Shown: positions 33,803 to 42,752 of the stretch, one piece after another | Position numbering within the stretch: position 1 is the first letter of the stretch | Layout of the letters: each line of letters begins with the position of its first letter | Assembly (NCBI GenBank): GCA_018242725.1 | Contig: JAFEBI010000010.1 | Span: 3,892 to 67,891, forward strand | Length of the DNA: 64,000 nt | Source of the DNA: Nitrospira sp. | GTDB taxonomy: Bacteria; Nitrospirota; Nitrospiria; Nitrospirales; Nitrospiraceae | Direction of reading: 5' to 3' | Made by a program: the position numbers and the translations under genes | Notes under the pieces: model-generated | What the model was told of the DNA's origin: nothing | The model's database searches: none | The model's input: the letters and a program-made list of their open reading frames with translations, nothing else

Positions 33803-34717
33803 CTAGAAACCGATCGCAGAGAGATTGAGTCGACCGTTGCTCATCGGGGGACACCAATAGGCACTCCCTGTCACTGGGCGTGTGAATGTAAACAGTGCGT
33901 CAGTGATCCCGTCGTCCGCTCCAGCCATACGTTTCAGTTGCGCTTCAAACGGATCGAGCGAGGCTCCAAAGGCCACAAAATACAATCCGCTCCCACGCTC
34001 ATCGACCCATGGCATCGAGCGGCGTAGGACGAATGCGGCCGGTTGAAAATTCTCCTGTGCCGTACGTTTCACGTGCGCCGAAGCCGGTGCGGCAGACAAC
34101 TCTCTATTATCTCGCCGCCGCCTACCGATCATGGTATCTCGCTGCTGGGCTGACATCTCGTCGAATTGTTTCCAATCATGGACCCATCGTTGAACGGCGA
34201 CATAACTGGACCCATCGAGTGCGCCTCCTTGGCCTCGCACGATGGCAGCCTTTTCTGCAGCCTTCCCTTTGGGATTCTCCGTACCGTCTTCATAGCCGGT
34301 CAAATCTCGACCCGTCCCATACAGAAATCCTTCAGTAGAGTCACAGATTGTGAACGCGGGCGTCAGCTGTTCAACTAGACGGCGCTCGACATGAAAAAGT
34401 TCTCCACGGTCTTCTGCTCGAAGCCAGCACCACAAGGCCGCTGGCGTTGACGACACTGTCAACCCACTCCCAAACTCTGTGGGGAACACCCTCAATCCAG
34501 GAATGTCTTTCCCGAGCGCCCGAAGGAGCGGCACACCCAAGCCAACCACCGTTCGCTCGCCATCAACAAGAGTCTGCAGGGTCTTGATAACGCGAGGGAG
34601 GCCGGCGATATCGTGAATGGCGAACTCTACGTACCACGCTGCTTTGGGGAGGGGAGCAAGAATCCCTGGTTGCATAATCACCATGTCTTCTTCGCGTGTG
34701 TGGACGCACTTTCTCAT
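33803..34717 (-). CDS. DyP-type heme peroxidase
   Basis: Dye-decolourising peroxidase of 304 aa. The hallmark GXXDG motif is GYEDG (141-145) in TGRDLTGYEDGTENPKGKAA. The proximal-histidine region (SAHVKRTAQENF) and the conserved RRSMPWVDERGSGLYFVAF follow. There is no signal peptide, so it acts in the cytoplasm. The start lies 3 bp after the msrB stop, so the two are translationally coupled; an ATG 11 codons later is also possible. It would remove H2O2 while oxidising an unknown substrate. Confidence 0.92.
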   Translation of the reverse strand: MRKCVHTREEDMVIMQPGILAPLPKAAWYVEFAIHDIAGLPRVIKTLQTLVDGERTVVGLGVPLLRALGKDIPGLRVFPTEFGSGLTVSSTPAALWCWLRAEDRGELFHVERRLVEQLTPAFTICDSTEGFLYGTGRDLTGYEDGTENPKGKAAEKAAIVRGQGGALDGSSYVAVQRWVHDWKQFDEMSAQQRDTMIGRRRRDNRELSAAPASAHVKRTAQENFQPAAFVLRRSMPWVDERGSGLYFVAFGASLDPFEAQLKRMAGADDGITDALFTFTRPVTGSAYWCPPMSNGRLNLSAIGF

Positions 34718-34720
34718 CTG

Positions 34721-35242
34721 CTACGAGAGCCGGCCTCGCTCGCGCACAGGACTTTTGTGCAGGGAGACGGCATTGATGCAAAACCGCAACCCTGACGGCT
34801 CTGGTCCATCGGGGAACACATGGCCGAGGTGGGCATCGCACACATTGCAGGTCGCCTCGATTCGGTGCATGCCGTGGCTGGTATCCTGATGATAGGCCAC
34901 GACCCCTGGCGAGACCGGTTGTGTGAAACTAGGCCACCCTGTATTGCTTTGATACTTGGTCGCTGCATCAAAGAGTTCCGTGCCGCAACAAAGGCACTCG
35001 TACCGACCTGGTTCAAACAGTTGGCAGAGCTCCGAGCTGTGGGCCCGTTCGGTCCCCTTCAGACGGGTGATCCGAAATTGCTTGTCGGTCAGGAGTTCGC
35101 GCCACTGCGCCTCGGTCTTCTCGACACGGCAGGGAGGGGACGGATTGCCGTGCTTTGCCCAGTGCGTCACCTCACTCCACGTAAAGGTGTCAACCGATGG
35201 CAAATGATGTTCTTGGTGATGTTTGTGTTCTGTCATAAACAC
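34721..35242 (-). CDS. msrB: Peptide-methionine (R)-S-oxide reductase
   Basis: Repairs oxidised methionine (R epimer), 173 aa. The catalytic cysteine is C155 in GLRFCINAVSL. The zinc site is formed by C83/C86 (ECLCCG) and C132/C135 (CNVCDAHLGHVF). A His-rich N-terminus (EHKHHQEHH) precedes the domain; without a signal peptide the enzyme is cytoplasmic. It is the first gene of an msrB-dyp pair, and operator site 2 lies 187 bp upstream. Confidence 0.95.
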   Translation of the reverse strand: MFMTEHKHHQEHHLPSVDTFTWSEVTHWAKHGNPSPPCRVEKTEAQWRELLTDKQFRITRLKGTERAHSSELCQLFEPGRYECLCCGTELFDAATKYQSNTGWPSFTQPVSPGVVAYHQDTSHGMHRIEATCNVCDAHLGHVFPDGPEPSGLRFCINAVSLHKSPVRERGRLS

Positions 35243-35428
35243 TCCGTTGGTGATCCATTCAACTGGGCCCTTCGGGACCCCCTTTCTATCATTGGATATC
35301 CGAGCGTAATGATCCTCATATCCTTCTCCAAAGTACTGGGTGCCTGGACCGAGTTGCCCAGATCACAGTTCTCTGCCCAGCTTTGGGCTGACTGCGCATT
35401 GTCATACGCCATTGTCTTTGACTCTGTC

Positions 35429-35444
35429 TGTCATCTAGATGACC
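35429..35444. promoter_or_regulatory. Palindromic Crp-family operator, site 2
   Basis: Contains the perfect palindrome GTCATCTAGATGAC (35430-35443) preceded by T, identical over 14 bp to site 1. It lies in the region between the end of the solute-binding lipoprotein gene and the start of msrB, and would control msrB-dyp. Confidence 0.75.
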
Positions 35445-35546
35445 ATCGTAATCAACGTGCAGACATCAGGGGTCTTTCACACCATGCCGTCATCTTGCGT
35501 CAGTGCTTTCGACGGGACGATCATCAACACCTCGGCGTAGTCATTG

Positions 35547-36590
35547 TCACTCGGCTAAGCGGCACTGTCCCTGATCATAGTGATCAGGAACTTGTGTCAC
35601 CTCAAGCGGCAATCCTTCCGCGGTCGCCCGCCAAATGGGTGCATAGTCCGCCTCGATCCAACGTGTGCGCATCTGTTTCAACCGTCCTGATTCTTCCAAA
35701 CGAAAGAGCAAGTTGTTCAAGAACCATTGGAGTTGTCGGTGCTCGTCGCTTGTCACGACCGAGAGGTCCTCCTGCGTCACAATCAGGGGAGTACCGTCTG
35801 CTTGCATCAACAGCTGCCAATCCTGCCAGACCCGCTTCGTCACATAGTCGAGTATGGAATGGTCAGACAGGATGACATCGATCTTCGGGTCTTTGGTTTC
35901 GATCGCTGCAGGGAGAGAATCGCAGACCACCAATCGACTCTGTTTGAGGTTGGCCTTGGCATAGAGGTGAGCGGATCGTCCCTTCTGAACCGCTACGGTC
36001 AATCCAGTGAAGGCATCCTGAACGGCTTCGAGCGTGTCCCAATTCCCGGTCGGCTTTCCAAACTGCGCCCGCACGCGCTCTGCGACCTCTGGTTTGTGGA
36101 CGATGGCGGCGATCCCGTCGCCGCGAAAATAGGGAGCTGAAAACCACAGCCCCGTTGGTCTTGTGTCCGGAACGGTCCCGCTCACGGACGAGACAAAGAG
36201 ATCGAGCTGTCCCTCATTCATTTTGATGAACAGATCGGGAAAACGAGTCACATGCAGGGTTGGAACGACAGAATGGGGCGTACCGCAATGAGCACACAAC
36301 GCGTCCGCAACCTCGCGGATCAGTTCAATATCGAACCCGGTCACTCTGATGCCTTCGTCGGTATACATGGCCGGAAAAATGAATGGCCTAAACGGTTCAA
36401 CGGAAATACCGACACGTAATCGTCCGCGAGCGCAGATGGATGACAGCTCATCGCGGTCCAATGGATGGACTATGGTGATCGCGTCGTACACCAGCCCGCA
36501 ACCCTGCAAGAAGACCACTGCCAACAGCAGCAGGATACGGAGCCTGACGCGTGCATCGATGGCTTGTCTCATGTCATTAACCAGCGGCAT
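35547..36590 (-). CDS. Orphan solute-binding lipoprotein (SBP_bac_3 type)
   Basis: Predicted periplasmic binding protein, about 347 aa from ATG 36590, which is 4 bp after the stop of the upstream barrel gene. A signal peptide with lipobox (LLLAVVFLQGC) is present. The family core is seen in GRLRVGISVEPFRPFIFP, GFDIELIREVADAL, LDLFVSSVSGT and YFRGDGIAAIVH. No permease or ATPase gene is nearby. It could therefore act as a sensor or as a partner of the outer-membrane protein encoded just upstream rather than in an ABC importer. The ligand is unknown. Confidence 0.75.
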   Translation of the reverse strand: MPLVNDMRQAIDARVRLRILLLLAVVFLQGCGLVYDAITIVHPLDRDELSSICARGRLRVGISVEPFRPFIFPAMYTDEGIRVTGFDIELIREVADALCAHCGTPHSVVPTLHVTRFPDLFIKMNEGQLDLFVSSVSGTVPDTRPTGLWFSAPYFRGDGIAAIVHKPEVAERVRAQFGKPTGNWDTLEAVQDAFTGLTVAVQKGRSAHLYAKANLKQSRLVVCDSLPAAIETKDPKIDVILSDHSILDYVTKRVWQDWQLLMQADGTPLIVTQEDLSVVTSDEHRQLQWFLNNLLFRLEESGRLKQMRTRWIEADYAPIWRATAEGLPLEVTQVPDHYDQGQCRLAE

Positions 36591-36594
36591 AACG

Positions 36595-37341
36595 TTAGAG
36601 TCGAAATCCAACCGTGAACAGCCATTGTTCAGACAGATCAGATTGTCCCCGAAAGTCGATCTCAAACCGCGTGTATTGAAGTCCCATATCGACCGACAGC
36701 CCATGGGTCACTGGGAATCGCACCCCGACCTGCCCGCCGTAGAGATACCCCGGAGAATGTTCACCACGTCCAGGAAGGGTCCCGCCCAACATGGCTCCAA
36801 GGTAAGGCACCGCTCGATCTTCCAGCGGCCCGAAGAGCACATGTCGAATGACTCGATTGATCGGCCAGGTTTTTGGAAAATCCAAGACGTCGATGAAATT
36901 ATTCCACCGGGGGTTGAGGTACAACGAATGTTGATCCGTGGTGAACGTCGGAGTGTGGTGGCTGTAGTACTGGTAGATGGCTCTCACTTCAAGCGGTCCG
37001 TACTGAAGAGCAGTGAACCCTGCTTGAAGCATAAGGACCCGGCGCGTTGGCGCAAACGTTCGGTGATTGAAGGACACATCGAAGTTAAAGGGGCGGAGCG
37101 GGAGAATGTTGAGTACGGCTTCCTGAGCAGCGACCTCGCACGGCAGTGCTGAGGCAAAGAGCAGCATGCTGAGAAGGAGTCCAGAGCCATAGCCATACGC
37201 CTTCAGTGCACACCTGCTCACACAATGTCGTCCAATCATATCGGCCGTTGTAGAAACGTTTGTCTCAGGAGAAGTCCGCAGCGCCATCGAAACCACGCCA
37301 ACCATGCGTCGGTCAATTTGACTCATGTATGAAGATCGCAT
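36595..37341 (-). CDS. Outer-membrane beta-barrel protein
   Basis: 248-aa frame ending in QWLFTVGFRL, a barrel-type C-terminus. A hydrophobic export segment lies at about residues 51-72 (SGLLLSMLLFASALPCEVAAQ), so the true start is probably internal, perhaps the ATG at 37239; no start has a clear ribosome site. The mature part alternates strands such as DVSFNHRTFAPTRRVLMLQA and GGQVGVRFPVTHGLSVDMGL, like lipid A deacylase or acyloxyacyl-hydrolase-type barrels, but no catalytic motif is identifiable. It is coupled to the solute-binding lipoprotein gene and preceded by operator site 3. Confidence 0.65.
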   Translation of the reverse strand: MRSSYMSQIDRRMVGVVSMALRTSPETNVSTTADMIGRHCVSRCALKAYGYGSGLLLSMLLFASALPCEVAAQEAVLNILPLRPFNFDVSFNHRTFAPTRRVLMLQAGFTALQYGPLEVRAIYQYYSHHTPTFTTDQHSLYLNPRWNNFIDVLDFPKTWPINRVIRHVLFGPLEDRAVPYLGAMLGGTLPGRGEHSPGYLYGGQVGVRFPVTHGLSVDMGLQYTRFEIDFRGQSDLSEQWLFTVGFRL

Positions 37342-37406
37342 GCATGTAACTTAAATGGCTTCACTCAATGCCATGATGAAAGGTACCAGGGGGGGCCATG
37401 GAGCTC

Positions 37407-37422
37407 TGTCTTCTAGATGACA
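37407..37422. promoter_or_regulatory. Palindromic Crp-family operator, site 3
   Basis: TGTCTTCTAGATGACA: both TGTC/GACA ends and the TCTAGA core match sites 1 and 2, with one base different (T for A at the fifth position). It lies in the divergent region between the barrel gene (start at or below 37341) and crp2 (start 37598). Confidence 0.7.
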
Positions 37423-37597
37423 GACAGCCATGGTGAATCTGAGGTAAACGCAGTGCATAAATATCTGGTGGTGTTTGAGAATCTGCTCCTCCGGCCATCA
37501 ATAAAGATGGTTTGAATATATGGAGGGGTGTGGAACAGGCTGCGCCGCTCTTTTCTAGACTGAGAGAGCAATTGTACATGGAGCCGGTCAGAAGACG

Positions 37598-38263
37598 ATG
37601 AAGCTTCCTCTCACAATTGCGGCTCCGCTTCTTACCTCATTAGGTGCCTTGCGACCTATTCGCAGGATCAAGCTGAATCATGGAGCGATCGTATACAAGA
37701 CTCTCGCGGTTGGCCGAACATACGTGGTACAGGAGGGGTGCATTCGGCTCATTCACATTGAGGGCGACGGACGCACCAATTTCTGGGATTTAATAGGTGC
37801 TGGAGGAATGTTTGGAGATCTGCCGTTTGCTCTCACTACGCCTCAACACATAGAGCATGCCATGGCGAGTGGCCCAACCTACCTCTGGGAGTTTTCTCGT
37901 GCTGCGTTGGAGAGGGAAGCGGAGCGTAGTCAAGCGTTTAATCAGACCCTCCTGAGAACATATGGGGCCTTCTTAGGCTTTGGAGAGCGGCGCCTCCGGT
38001 GGCGACTCACCAATCCATTAGCACGTCGGGCGGCCCTTGTTCTCATCGATCTTTTGGTTTTCGGCGCAGGGCCATGCCCTCACGGGCCTGGTTATTTGAT
38101 ACAAATTCGAATGACTCAAGAGGAATTCGCCGAACTCCTCGGTGTCGCTCGTCAAACACTCAACTCCCTCATGAAAGAGTGGAAGAGGAAACAGATAGTC
38201 TCCTACACCAGGTCCTGTTTCTGTATTCGTAACCTGGAGGCACTTCAGGCGATTGCGTCCTAA
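37598..38263 (+). CDS. Crp/Fnr-family regulator 2
   Basis: 221-aa regulator paralogous to regulators 1 and 3 but the most divergent. The effector barrel covers about residues 28-118, with the shared MFGDLPFAL block. The helix-turn-helix is RMTQEEFAELLGVARQTLNS (171-190). Of the cysteine pair in its paralogues only C160 remains; position 154 is valine. Its recognition helix (RQTLNS) also differs from RSNVTP and RPNVSA, so it may read a different DNA site. It is divergent from the barrel-SBP operon. Confidence 0.87.
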   Translation: MKLPLTIAAPLLTSLGALRPIRRIKLNHGAIVYKTLAVGRTYVVQEGCIRLIHIEGDGRTNFWDLIGAGGMFGDLPFALTTPQHIEHAMASGPTYLWEFSRAALEREAERSQAFNQTLLRTYGAFLGFGERRLRWRLTNPLARRAALVLIDLLVFGAGPCPHGPGYLIQIRMTQEEFAELLGVARQTLNSLMKEWKRKQIVSYTRSCFCIRNLEALQAIAS

Positions 38264-38519
38264 TATCCGGTGTCATCATCGATACAGGTCGATGGACGCG
38301 AGTTTGTCCTCAGCATAGTCATCGCATGGAGGTTGGCAGCATCCCGAGACGGCTGTTCCCGTTCCAGCTATTTCAGAACATCGATGAACGGGGAGAGGAT
38401 ATCGCCTGAAATGGTTGGCTGATGGATCGTATCAGACTGATTCCTTCTGATTCCAGACCATCAGGGGCTGACTGCTGATCCATCTTATTGTAAGGCACCA
38501 TGAATAAGAGGCCTCCATC

Positions 38520-39230
38520 ATGAGGATTCCAGACTCGCTCTCCACAAGATTGCTCACTGCTCTCCAGAGCCTCCATCCCATCCGGCGACGCAGGCTGAAG
38601 GACAAGATGTTGGTATATGAGTCCTTCATGCCTGGGAAAACGTATGTCATCGAGGCTGGGTATGTCCGCATTGTCTCTGCGGAAGCCAGCGGCCGATACG
38701 TCACCCGTTTGTTGTTAGGAGCCGGGGGGATTTGGGGGGACCTCCCCTTTGGGTTGACGACCTTCCAGAATGCAGAATCGGCAGTCGCAAATGGGACGGC
38801 CATCGTGCTCGAGTTTGATCGATCGAGTATTGAAAAGGCCTCCAGGATTGATGAGTTTCTGCGGCAGGGGCTTTTGGAAACCTATGGCCATCAGTTGCAT
38901 TTCCTTGATCGTCGGCTGCAGTGGCAGCTGACCTCGCCGTTACAAAAGCGCGTTGCGATGGCACTCGTTGATCTGATGTGCTTCGAGGGACGGCCGTGCA
39001 ACCATGGTGTCGGTTATGTCGTGGATGTCCGGATGACACATGAGGAGCTTTCTGAACTTGTCGGGGCCTCTCGCCCCAATGTGAGTGCCATTATGAAAGC
39101 TCTGAGTGACCAAGGCGTCCTCTCTTACAGACGGGCCTATGTGTGCGTGCGAGACCTTGACGCTCTCGGTCGCATCGCGGTGCCTGATTTCATACAGGCC
39201 AAAGGTCTCCATGATTTGTCGTCTAGATGA
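38520..39230 (+). CDS. Crp/Fnr-family regulator 3
   Basis: 236-aa regulator closely related to regulator 1: both share FLDRRLQWQ, the cysteine pair C154/C160 in DLMCFEGRPCNH, and similar helix-turn-helix sequences (RMTHEELSELVGASRPNVSA). No Fe-S cysteines are present at the N-terminus. It is co-directional with P460-3, and its stop codon lies inside operator site 4, so the end of this gene forms part of the promoter region of the next. Confidence 0.88.
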   Translation: MRIPDSLSTRLLTALQSLHPIRRRRLKDKMLVYESFMPGKTYVIEAGYVRIVSAEASGRYVTRLLLGAGGIWGDLPFGLTTFQNAESAVANGTAIVLEFDRSSIEKASRIDEFLRQGLLETYGHQLHFLDRRLQWQLTSPLQKRVAMALVDLMCFEGRPCNHGVGYVVDVRMTHEELSELVGASRPNVSAIMKALSDQGVLSYRRAYVCVRDLDALGRIAVPDFIQAKGLHDLSSR

Positions 39231-39232
39231 CA
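39217..39232. promoter_or_regulatory. Palindromic Crp-family operator, site 4
   Basis: TGTCGTCTAGATGACA, identical to sites 1 and 2 over the TGTC/TCTAGA/TGACA parts with one base changed (G at the fifth position). It overlaps the last codons and the stop of crp3 and lies 95 bp upstream of the P460-3 start. Confidence 0.7.
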
Positions 39233-39326
39233 GAAAATCGGATAAACAAAATGTAGGATTGCGTCGTCATTCAACCACTCCGTATGTTGGAGTGATGATA
39301 ACTGTCTTTGAGGAAAGGGGAAAATC

Positions 39327-39938
39327 ATGAAACACATGCTGTTCGGAGTTGTTGTTCTTGCATGCGTGGCTGTCTGGTTAACTGGATTATCCAACGCAGA
39401 ACAGGAGAAGCCATTCGCACCGAATATCGACGCCGCTACGGGCGATCTCCGAGTGCCAGACAACTACAGAGAATGGCCCACGCTCGGCACATGGGCTCAC
39501 GCTAACACCGATGAGAAACTGGAAAAAAATGGGCCTGGCCTTCACGAGTATCACACGGTCTACACGCAGCCTTCAACGATTGCCCACTACAAGCAGACAG
39601 GGCAGTTCCCAGACGGCGCGGTATTGGTCAAGGAACTCTTAAATGCGGAGACGATGGCAATGACTACAGGGCCTGCAGTTGGCCATGCCACTACCGTCAA
39701 GGGCTGGTTTGTTCTCGTACGCGACACAAAGGGGCGGTACAAAGATTCGCCGGTCTGGGGAAATGGATGGGCTTGGGGTCTCTTTAATAAAGGCGATATG
39801 ACCCATTCCGTCACAAAAAACTACAAGGTAGAGTGTATCCCTTGTCATATTCCTGCCAAGAGCCTTGCTCCTGCAACTGCTGCAGATGCGGATAAATGGA
39901 TCTATACGCTTGGCTATCCGATTCTGCAAAAACAATAG
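39327..39938 (+). CDS. Cytochrome P460-family protein (P460-3), glutamate replaced
   Basis: 203-aa exported heme protein with signal peptide (about residues 1-24) and the P460 layout: NYREWPTLGTWAHANTDE, YTQPSTIAHYKQTGQFPDG, cross-linking lysine K102 (GAVLVKELLNAE) and heme site CIPCH (170-174). At the second-sphere glutamate position alignment gives phenylalanine F128 (VKGWFVLVRD). It therefore should not oxidise hydroxylamine like CytL and may resemble NO-binding cytochrome c'-beta, though that group lacks the lysine. Operator site 4 is upstream. Confidence 0.85.
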   Translation: MKHMLFGVVVLACVAVWLTGLSNAEQEKPFAPNIDAATGDLRVPDNYREWPTLGTWAHANTDEKLEKNGPGLHEYHTVYTQPSTIAHYKQTGQFPDGAVLVKELLNAETMAMTTGPAVGHATTVKGWFVLVRDTKGRYKDSPVWGNGWAWGLFNKGDMTHSVTKNYKVECIPCHIPAKSLAPATAADADKWIYTLGYPILQKQ

Positions 39939-40015
39939 ATCAAGGCGTATGTCCGCGTAATGTCTTTTAAGAGGATGGATGGTTGGCGGATGGTGATGCT
40001 CCATCCATGTTCCTG

Positions 40016-41494
40016 ATGACGGCGCACATTCAATTTGACAATACCTATGCCAGGGAACTCGAAGGCACGTATGTTCCCTGGCAGCCTACCAAGGTCTCTT
40101 CTCCAAGGCTTCTTCGATTGAACAGGGACTTGAGTCTTCAGTTGAATCTACCAATAGAAGTGTTGAGCGGCCCAATGGGAAGCGCCATCCTTTCAGGAAA
40201 TGAAATTCCAGTTGGTGCCACGCCTCTCGCTCAAGCTTACGCAGGCCATCAGTTTGGACATTTCGTTCCACAACTCGGCGATGGGCGGGCCTTGGTCCTA
40301 GGTGAGGTACTAGGGGAAGACGGCCGTCGTAGAGATCTAGCTTTTAAAGGATCCGGGCCAACCCCCTTTTCTCGTGGCGGAGATGGGAAAGCAGCGGTGG
40401 GCCCGGTGCTCCGAGAGTATCTCGTCGGAGAATTCATGCATGCCATGGGTATTCCGACCACTCGGGCGCTCGCGGCAGTCTGGACAGGTGAATCAGTTTT
40501 TCGTGACCGGCCATTGCCGGGAGCCGTCTTGACGCGTGTCGCGGCCAGTCATCTGCGAATCGGTACCTTTGAATTCTTCGCGGCGCGTGGGGAATCACAG
40601 CGTGTACAACGACTCGTAGATTATGCGATCCGACGGCACGATCCGCAACTTGTTACTGATCCGAATCAGTATCAGGAATGGTTCAAGGCTGTGGCTGATC
40701 GACAGGCGAGTCTGGTCGCTCGATGGATGTTGGTCGGCTTCATCCATGGCGTCATGAATACGGACAATACGACGATCTCTGGCGAGACGATCGATTATGG
40801 GCCCTGTGCGTTTATGGAAGCCTACGACCCTCAAGTGGTGTTTAGTTCAATCGACACGCAGGGGCGATATGCCTATCACAACCAGCCGCACATTATACGC
40901 TGGAATTTGGCACGTCTTGCCGGAGCCATTGCACCGGTGATGCGCAATGGCTCAAGAGAGTCTAGAGTCGCCCCGCTTCTCGAAATTCTAGAAGCGTTTC
41001 CGGCTCGTTATCATGACTATTGGCTTACAGGCGTTCGAATGAAACTCGGTTTTGCGACGAGCGAGGAAGGGGACGACGCGCTCGCTAAGGAATGGTTGAC
41101 ACTACTCAACGCGCAAGCCGTCGATTACACGCTCGCCTGGCGATACCTTGCTGACGCAGTGGAAGGTCATGACCGTCCCCTTCAGGCGATGTTTCGCGAA
41201 CCTTCAGCGCTCTCATCATGGCTGAAGCGGTGGCGTACGCGTCTTGATCGTGAGTGTCTGGGAGCGGAGGCACGGGCTGCAGCTATGCGGCACACAAACC
41301 CGCTGTACATTCCACGGAACCATCGTGTGGAAGAAGCGCTGGCTGCAGCCACCGATCACGCAGACCTAGCACCATTCGATCGCCTGTTGAACGCCGTCAC
41401 TCGACCGTTTGAGGAAGATCCTGAGTTGGATGCCTATGCCTCTCCTGCTCCAGTTGAAGTGACGGCCTGCTATCAAACCTTTTGCGGCACGTAA
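40016..41494 (+). CDS. selO: Protein adenylyltransferase SelO (YdiU)
   Basis: Pseudokinase-fold enzyme that AMPylates proteins, linked to oxidative stress in other bacteria. It is 492 aa from ATG 40016, chosen because [20 protein letters not shown] fits the family N-terminus; ATG 40007 and a TTG at 39983 behind AGAGGA are alternatives. The nucleotide-binding region ([20 protein letters not shown]) and active-site motif ([20 protein letters not shown]) are intact. The C-terminus is YQTFCGT, with cysteine where some homologues have selenocysteine. It lies between P460-3 and msrA, a fitting redox context. Confidence 0.95.
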   Translation: MTAHIQFDNTYARELEGTYVPWQPTKVSSPRLLRLNRDLSLQLNLPIEVLSGPMGSAILSGNEIPVGATPLAQAYAGHQFGHFVPQLGDGRALVLGEVLGEDGRRRDLAFKGSGPTPFSRGGDGKAAVGPVLREYLVGEFMHAMGIPTTRALAAVWTGESVFRDRPLPGAVLTRVAASHLRIGTFEFFAARGESQRVQRLVDYAIRRHDPQLVTDPNQYQEWFKAVADRQASLVARWMLVGFIHGVMNTDNTTISGETIDYGPCAFMEAYDPQVVFSSIDTQGRYAYHNQPHIIRWNLARLAGAIAPVMRNGSRESRVAPLLEILEAFPARYHDYWLTGVRMKLGFATSEEGDDALAKEWLTLLNAQAVDYTLAWRYLADAVEGHDRPLQAMFREPSALSSWLKRWRTRLDRECLGAEARAAAMRHTNPLYIPRNHRVEEALAAATDHADLAPFDRLLNAVTRPFEEDPELDAYASPAPVEVTACYQTFCGT

Positions 41495-41649
41495 AGGCAG
41501 CGCTTACTTGGTGTTGCCGTAAAAAACAGCTATGCCGTCAGGCGTCACTCTATGGACTAGGCCCGTCAATATTTTCTCTTCGTGGTATAGCGGGCGCTTT
41601 GCGCAACAGTCATCGGTCTCTCCTTTGCCAGGATGAGAAGGAGCTTAAC

Positions 41650-42159
41650 ATGAGTCAGAGGGAAACGGCCGTACTCGCCGGCGGTTGTTTTTGGGGTATG
41701 CAGGATCTTCTTCGTAAGCTGCCGGGAGTTTTCTCGACCAGGGTAGGCTATAGCGGCGGTGATGTGCCGAATGCCACGTATCGCAACCATGGAACGCACG
41801 CAGAAGCGATCGAGGTCGTGTTTGACCCTGGCAAGCTGACGTTCCGTAATCTGTTGGAGGTGTTTTTTCAGATCCACGATCCCACCACACTGAATCGCCA
41901 GGGCAACGATGTGGGCCCGTCATATCGATCGGGAATTTACTACATGTCAGAAGCCCAGCGCCGAACAGCTGAACAGGTAATTGCAGAGGTGAACGCGTCA
42001 GGTCTCTGGCCCAGTAAGGTGGTCACGGAGGTTCGGCCCGCAGGTCCATTTTGGCTGGCGGAACGCGAGCATCAGGATTATCTCGAGCGGAATCCCCACG
42101 GATATACGTGCCACTTTCCAAGACCTCATTGGAAGATACCACCTCGAGCCGGTTCTTGA
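41650..42159 (+). CDS. msrA: Peptide-methionine (S)-S-oxide reductase
   Basis: Repairs the S epimer of methionine sulfoxide, complementing MsrB encoded 6.4 kb away. It is 169 aa from ATG 41650, preceded by AAGGAG. The catalytic motif GGCFWG (Cys at residue 13) and [20 protein letters not shown] are canonical. No signal peptide. The C-terminus [16 protein letters not shown] contributes one further cysteine, the candidate resolving residue. Confidence 0.95.
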   Translation: MSQRETAVLAGGCFWGMQDLLRKLPGVFSTRVGYSGGDVPNATYRNHGTHAEAIEVVFDPGKLTFRNLLEVFFQIHDPTTLNRQGNDVGPSYRSGIYYMSEAQRRTAEQVIAEVNASGLWPSKVVTEVRPAGPFWLAEREHQDYLERNPHGYTCHFPRPHWKIPPRAGS

Positions 42160-42275
42160 TGAGAGAGCGCTCGTCATTTCGGAGGGGGGATCTTCATCAT
42201 CAAGCTGTTACCGGTCGAACGTGTTCAGACTCAACAGGACGCCGACTAGGGCCTCTTTGACAGAAGGAGCGTGCG

Positions 42276-42752
42276 ATGAATTCAATGAGAGCACAACAGA
42301 ACGTGGTAACAATGATGGCCTTGATTCTTTGGTTTCTACCATTCAACCAACAGACCATGGCAGCTGACCCTGAGGGGGGACAACAGAGTTCCTGCGTCCA
42401 ACCGAGGAAGACTGCGAACGCTCCAGAAGACATCTTCACGAAGACGAACCCGCTTCCGGCATCCAGCGACGTTCTCCAAGCAGGCAAAGGACTGTATCTT
42501 CACGACGCGAAACCGATGTCCTGCGCGCTGTGCCACGGCAAGCGAGGAGAGGGGAAAGGACCGGTCAGCGGAGGCATGATGCCACCAGCGCGTGATTTCA
42601 CATGCAGCGCGATGATGCGTGAGATCTCGGATGGGCAGCTGTTCTGGATTACAAAGCACGGCTCTTCAGGCACAGGGATGATGGCGTTCCCGGATTTGTC
42701 GGATGAGGAAGTGTGGCAGCTTGTTCACTATATGAGAAGCCTTGCAAAATGA
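42276..42752 (+). CDS. Mono-heme cytochrome c
   Basis: 158-aa periplasmic electron carrier with a signal peptide (about residues 1-30), one heme site CALCH (83-87) and a methionine-rich C-terminal segment (GSSGTGMMAFPDLSDEEVWQLV) that supplies the axial Met. The ribosome site AAGGAG lies 7 bases before the ATG. It could donate electrons to the di-heme peroxidase or accept them from P460-1, which is an inference from context. Confidence 0.88.
   Translation: MNSMRAQQNVVTMMALILWFLPFNQQTMAADPEGGQQSSCVQPRKTANAPEDIFTKTNPLPASSDVLQAGKGLYLHDAKPMSCALCHGKRGEGKGPVSGGMMPPARDFTCSAMMREISDGQLFWITKHGSSGTGMMAFPDLSDEEVWQLVHYMRSLAK

Noticed and set aside
33796..33815. Another TCTAGA core next to the dyp stop codon
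   Set aside because: The flanking TGTC/GACA half-sites are missing, so it does not fit the palindrome.
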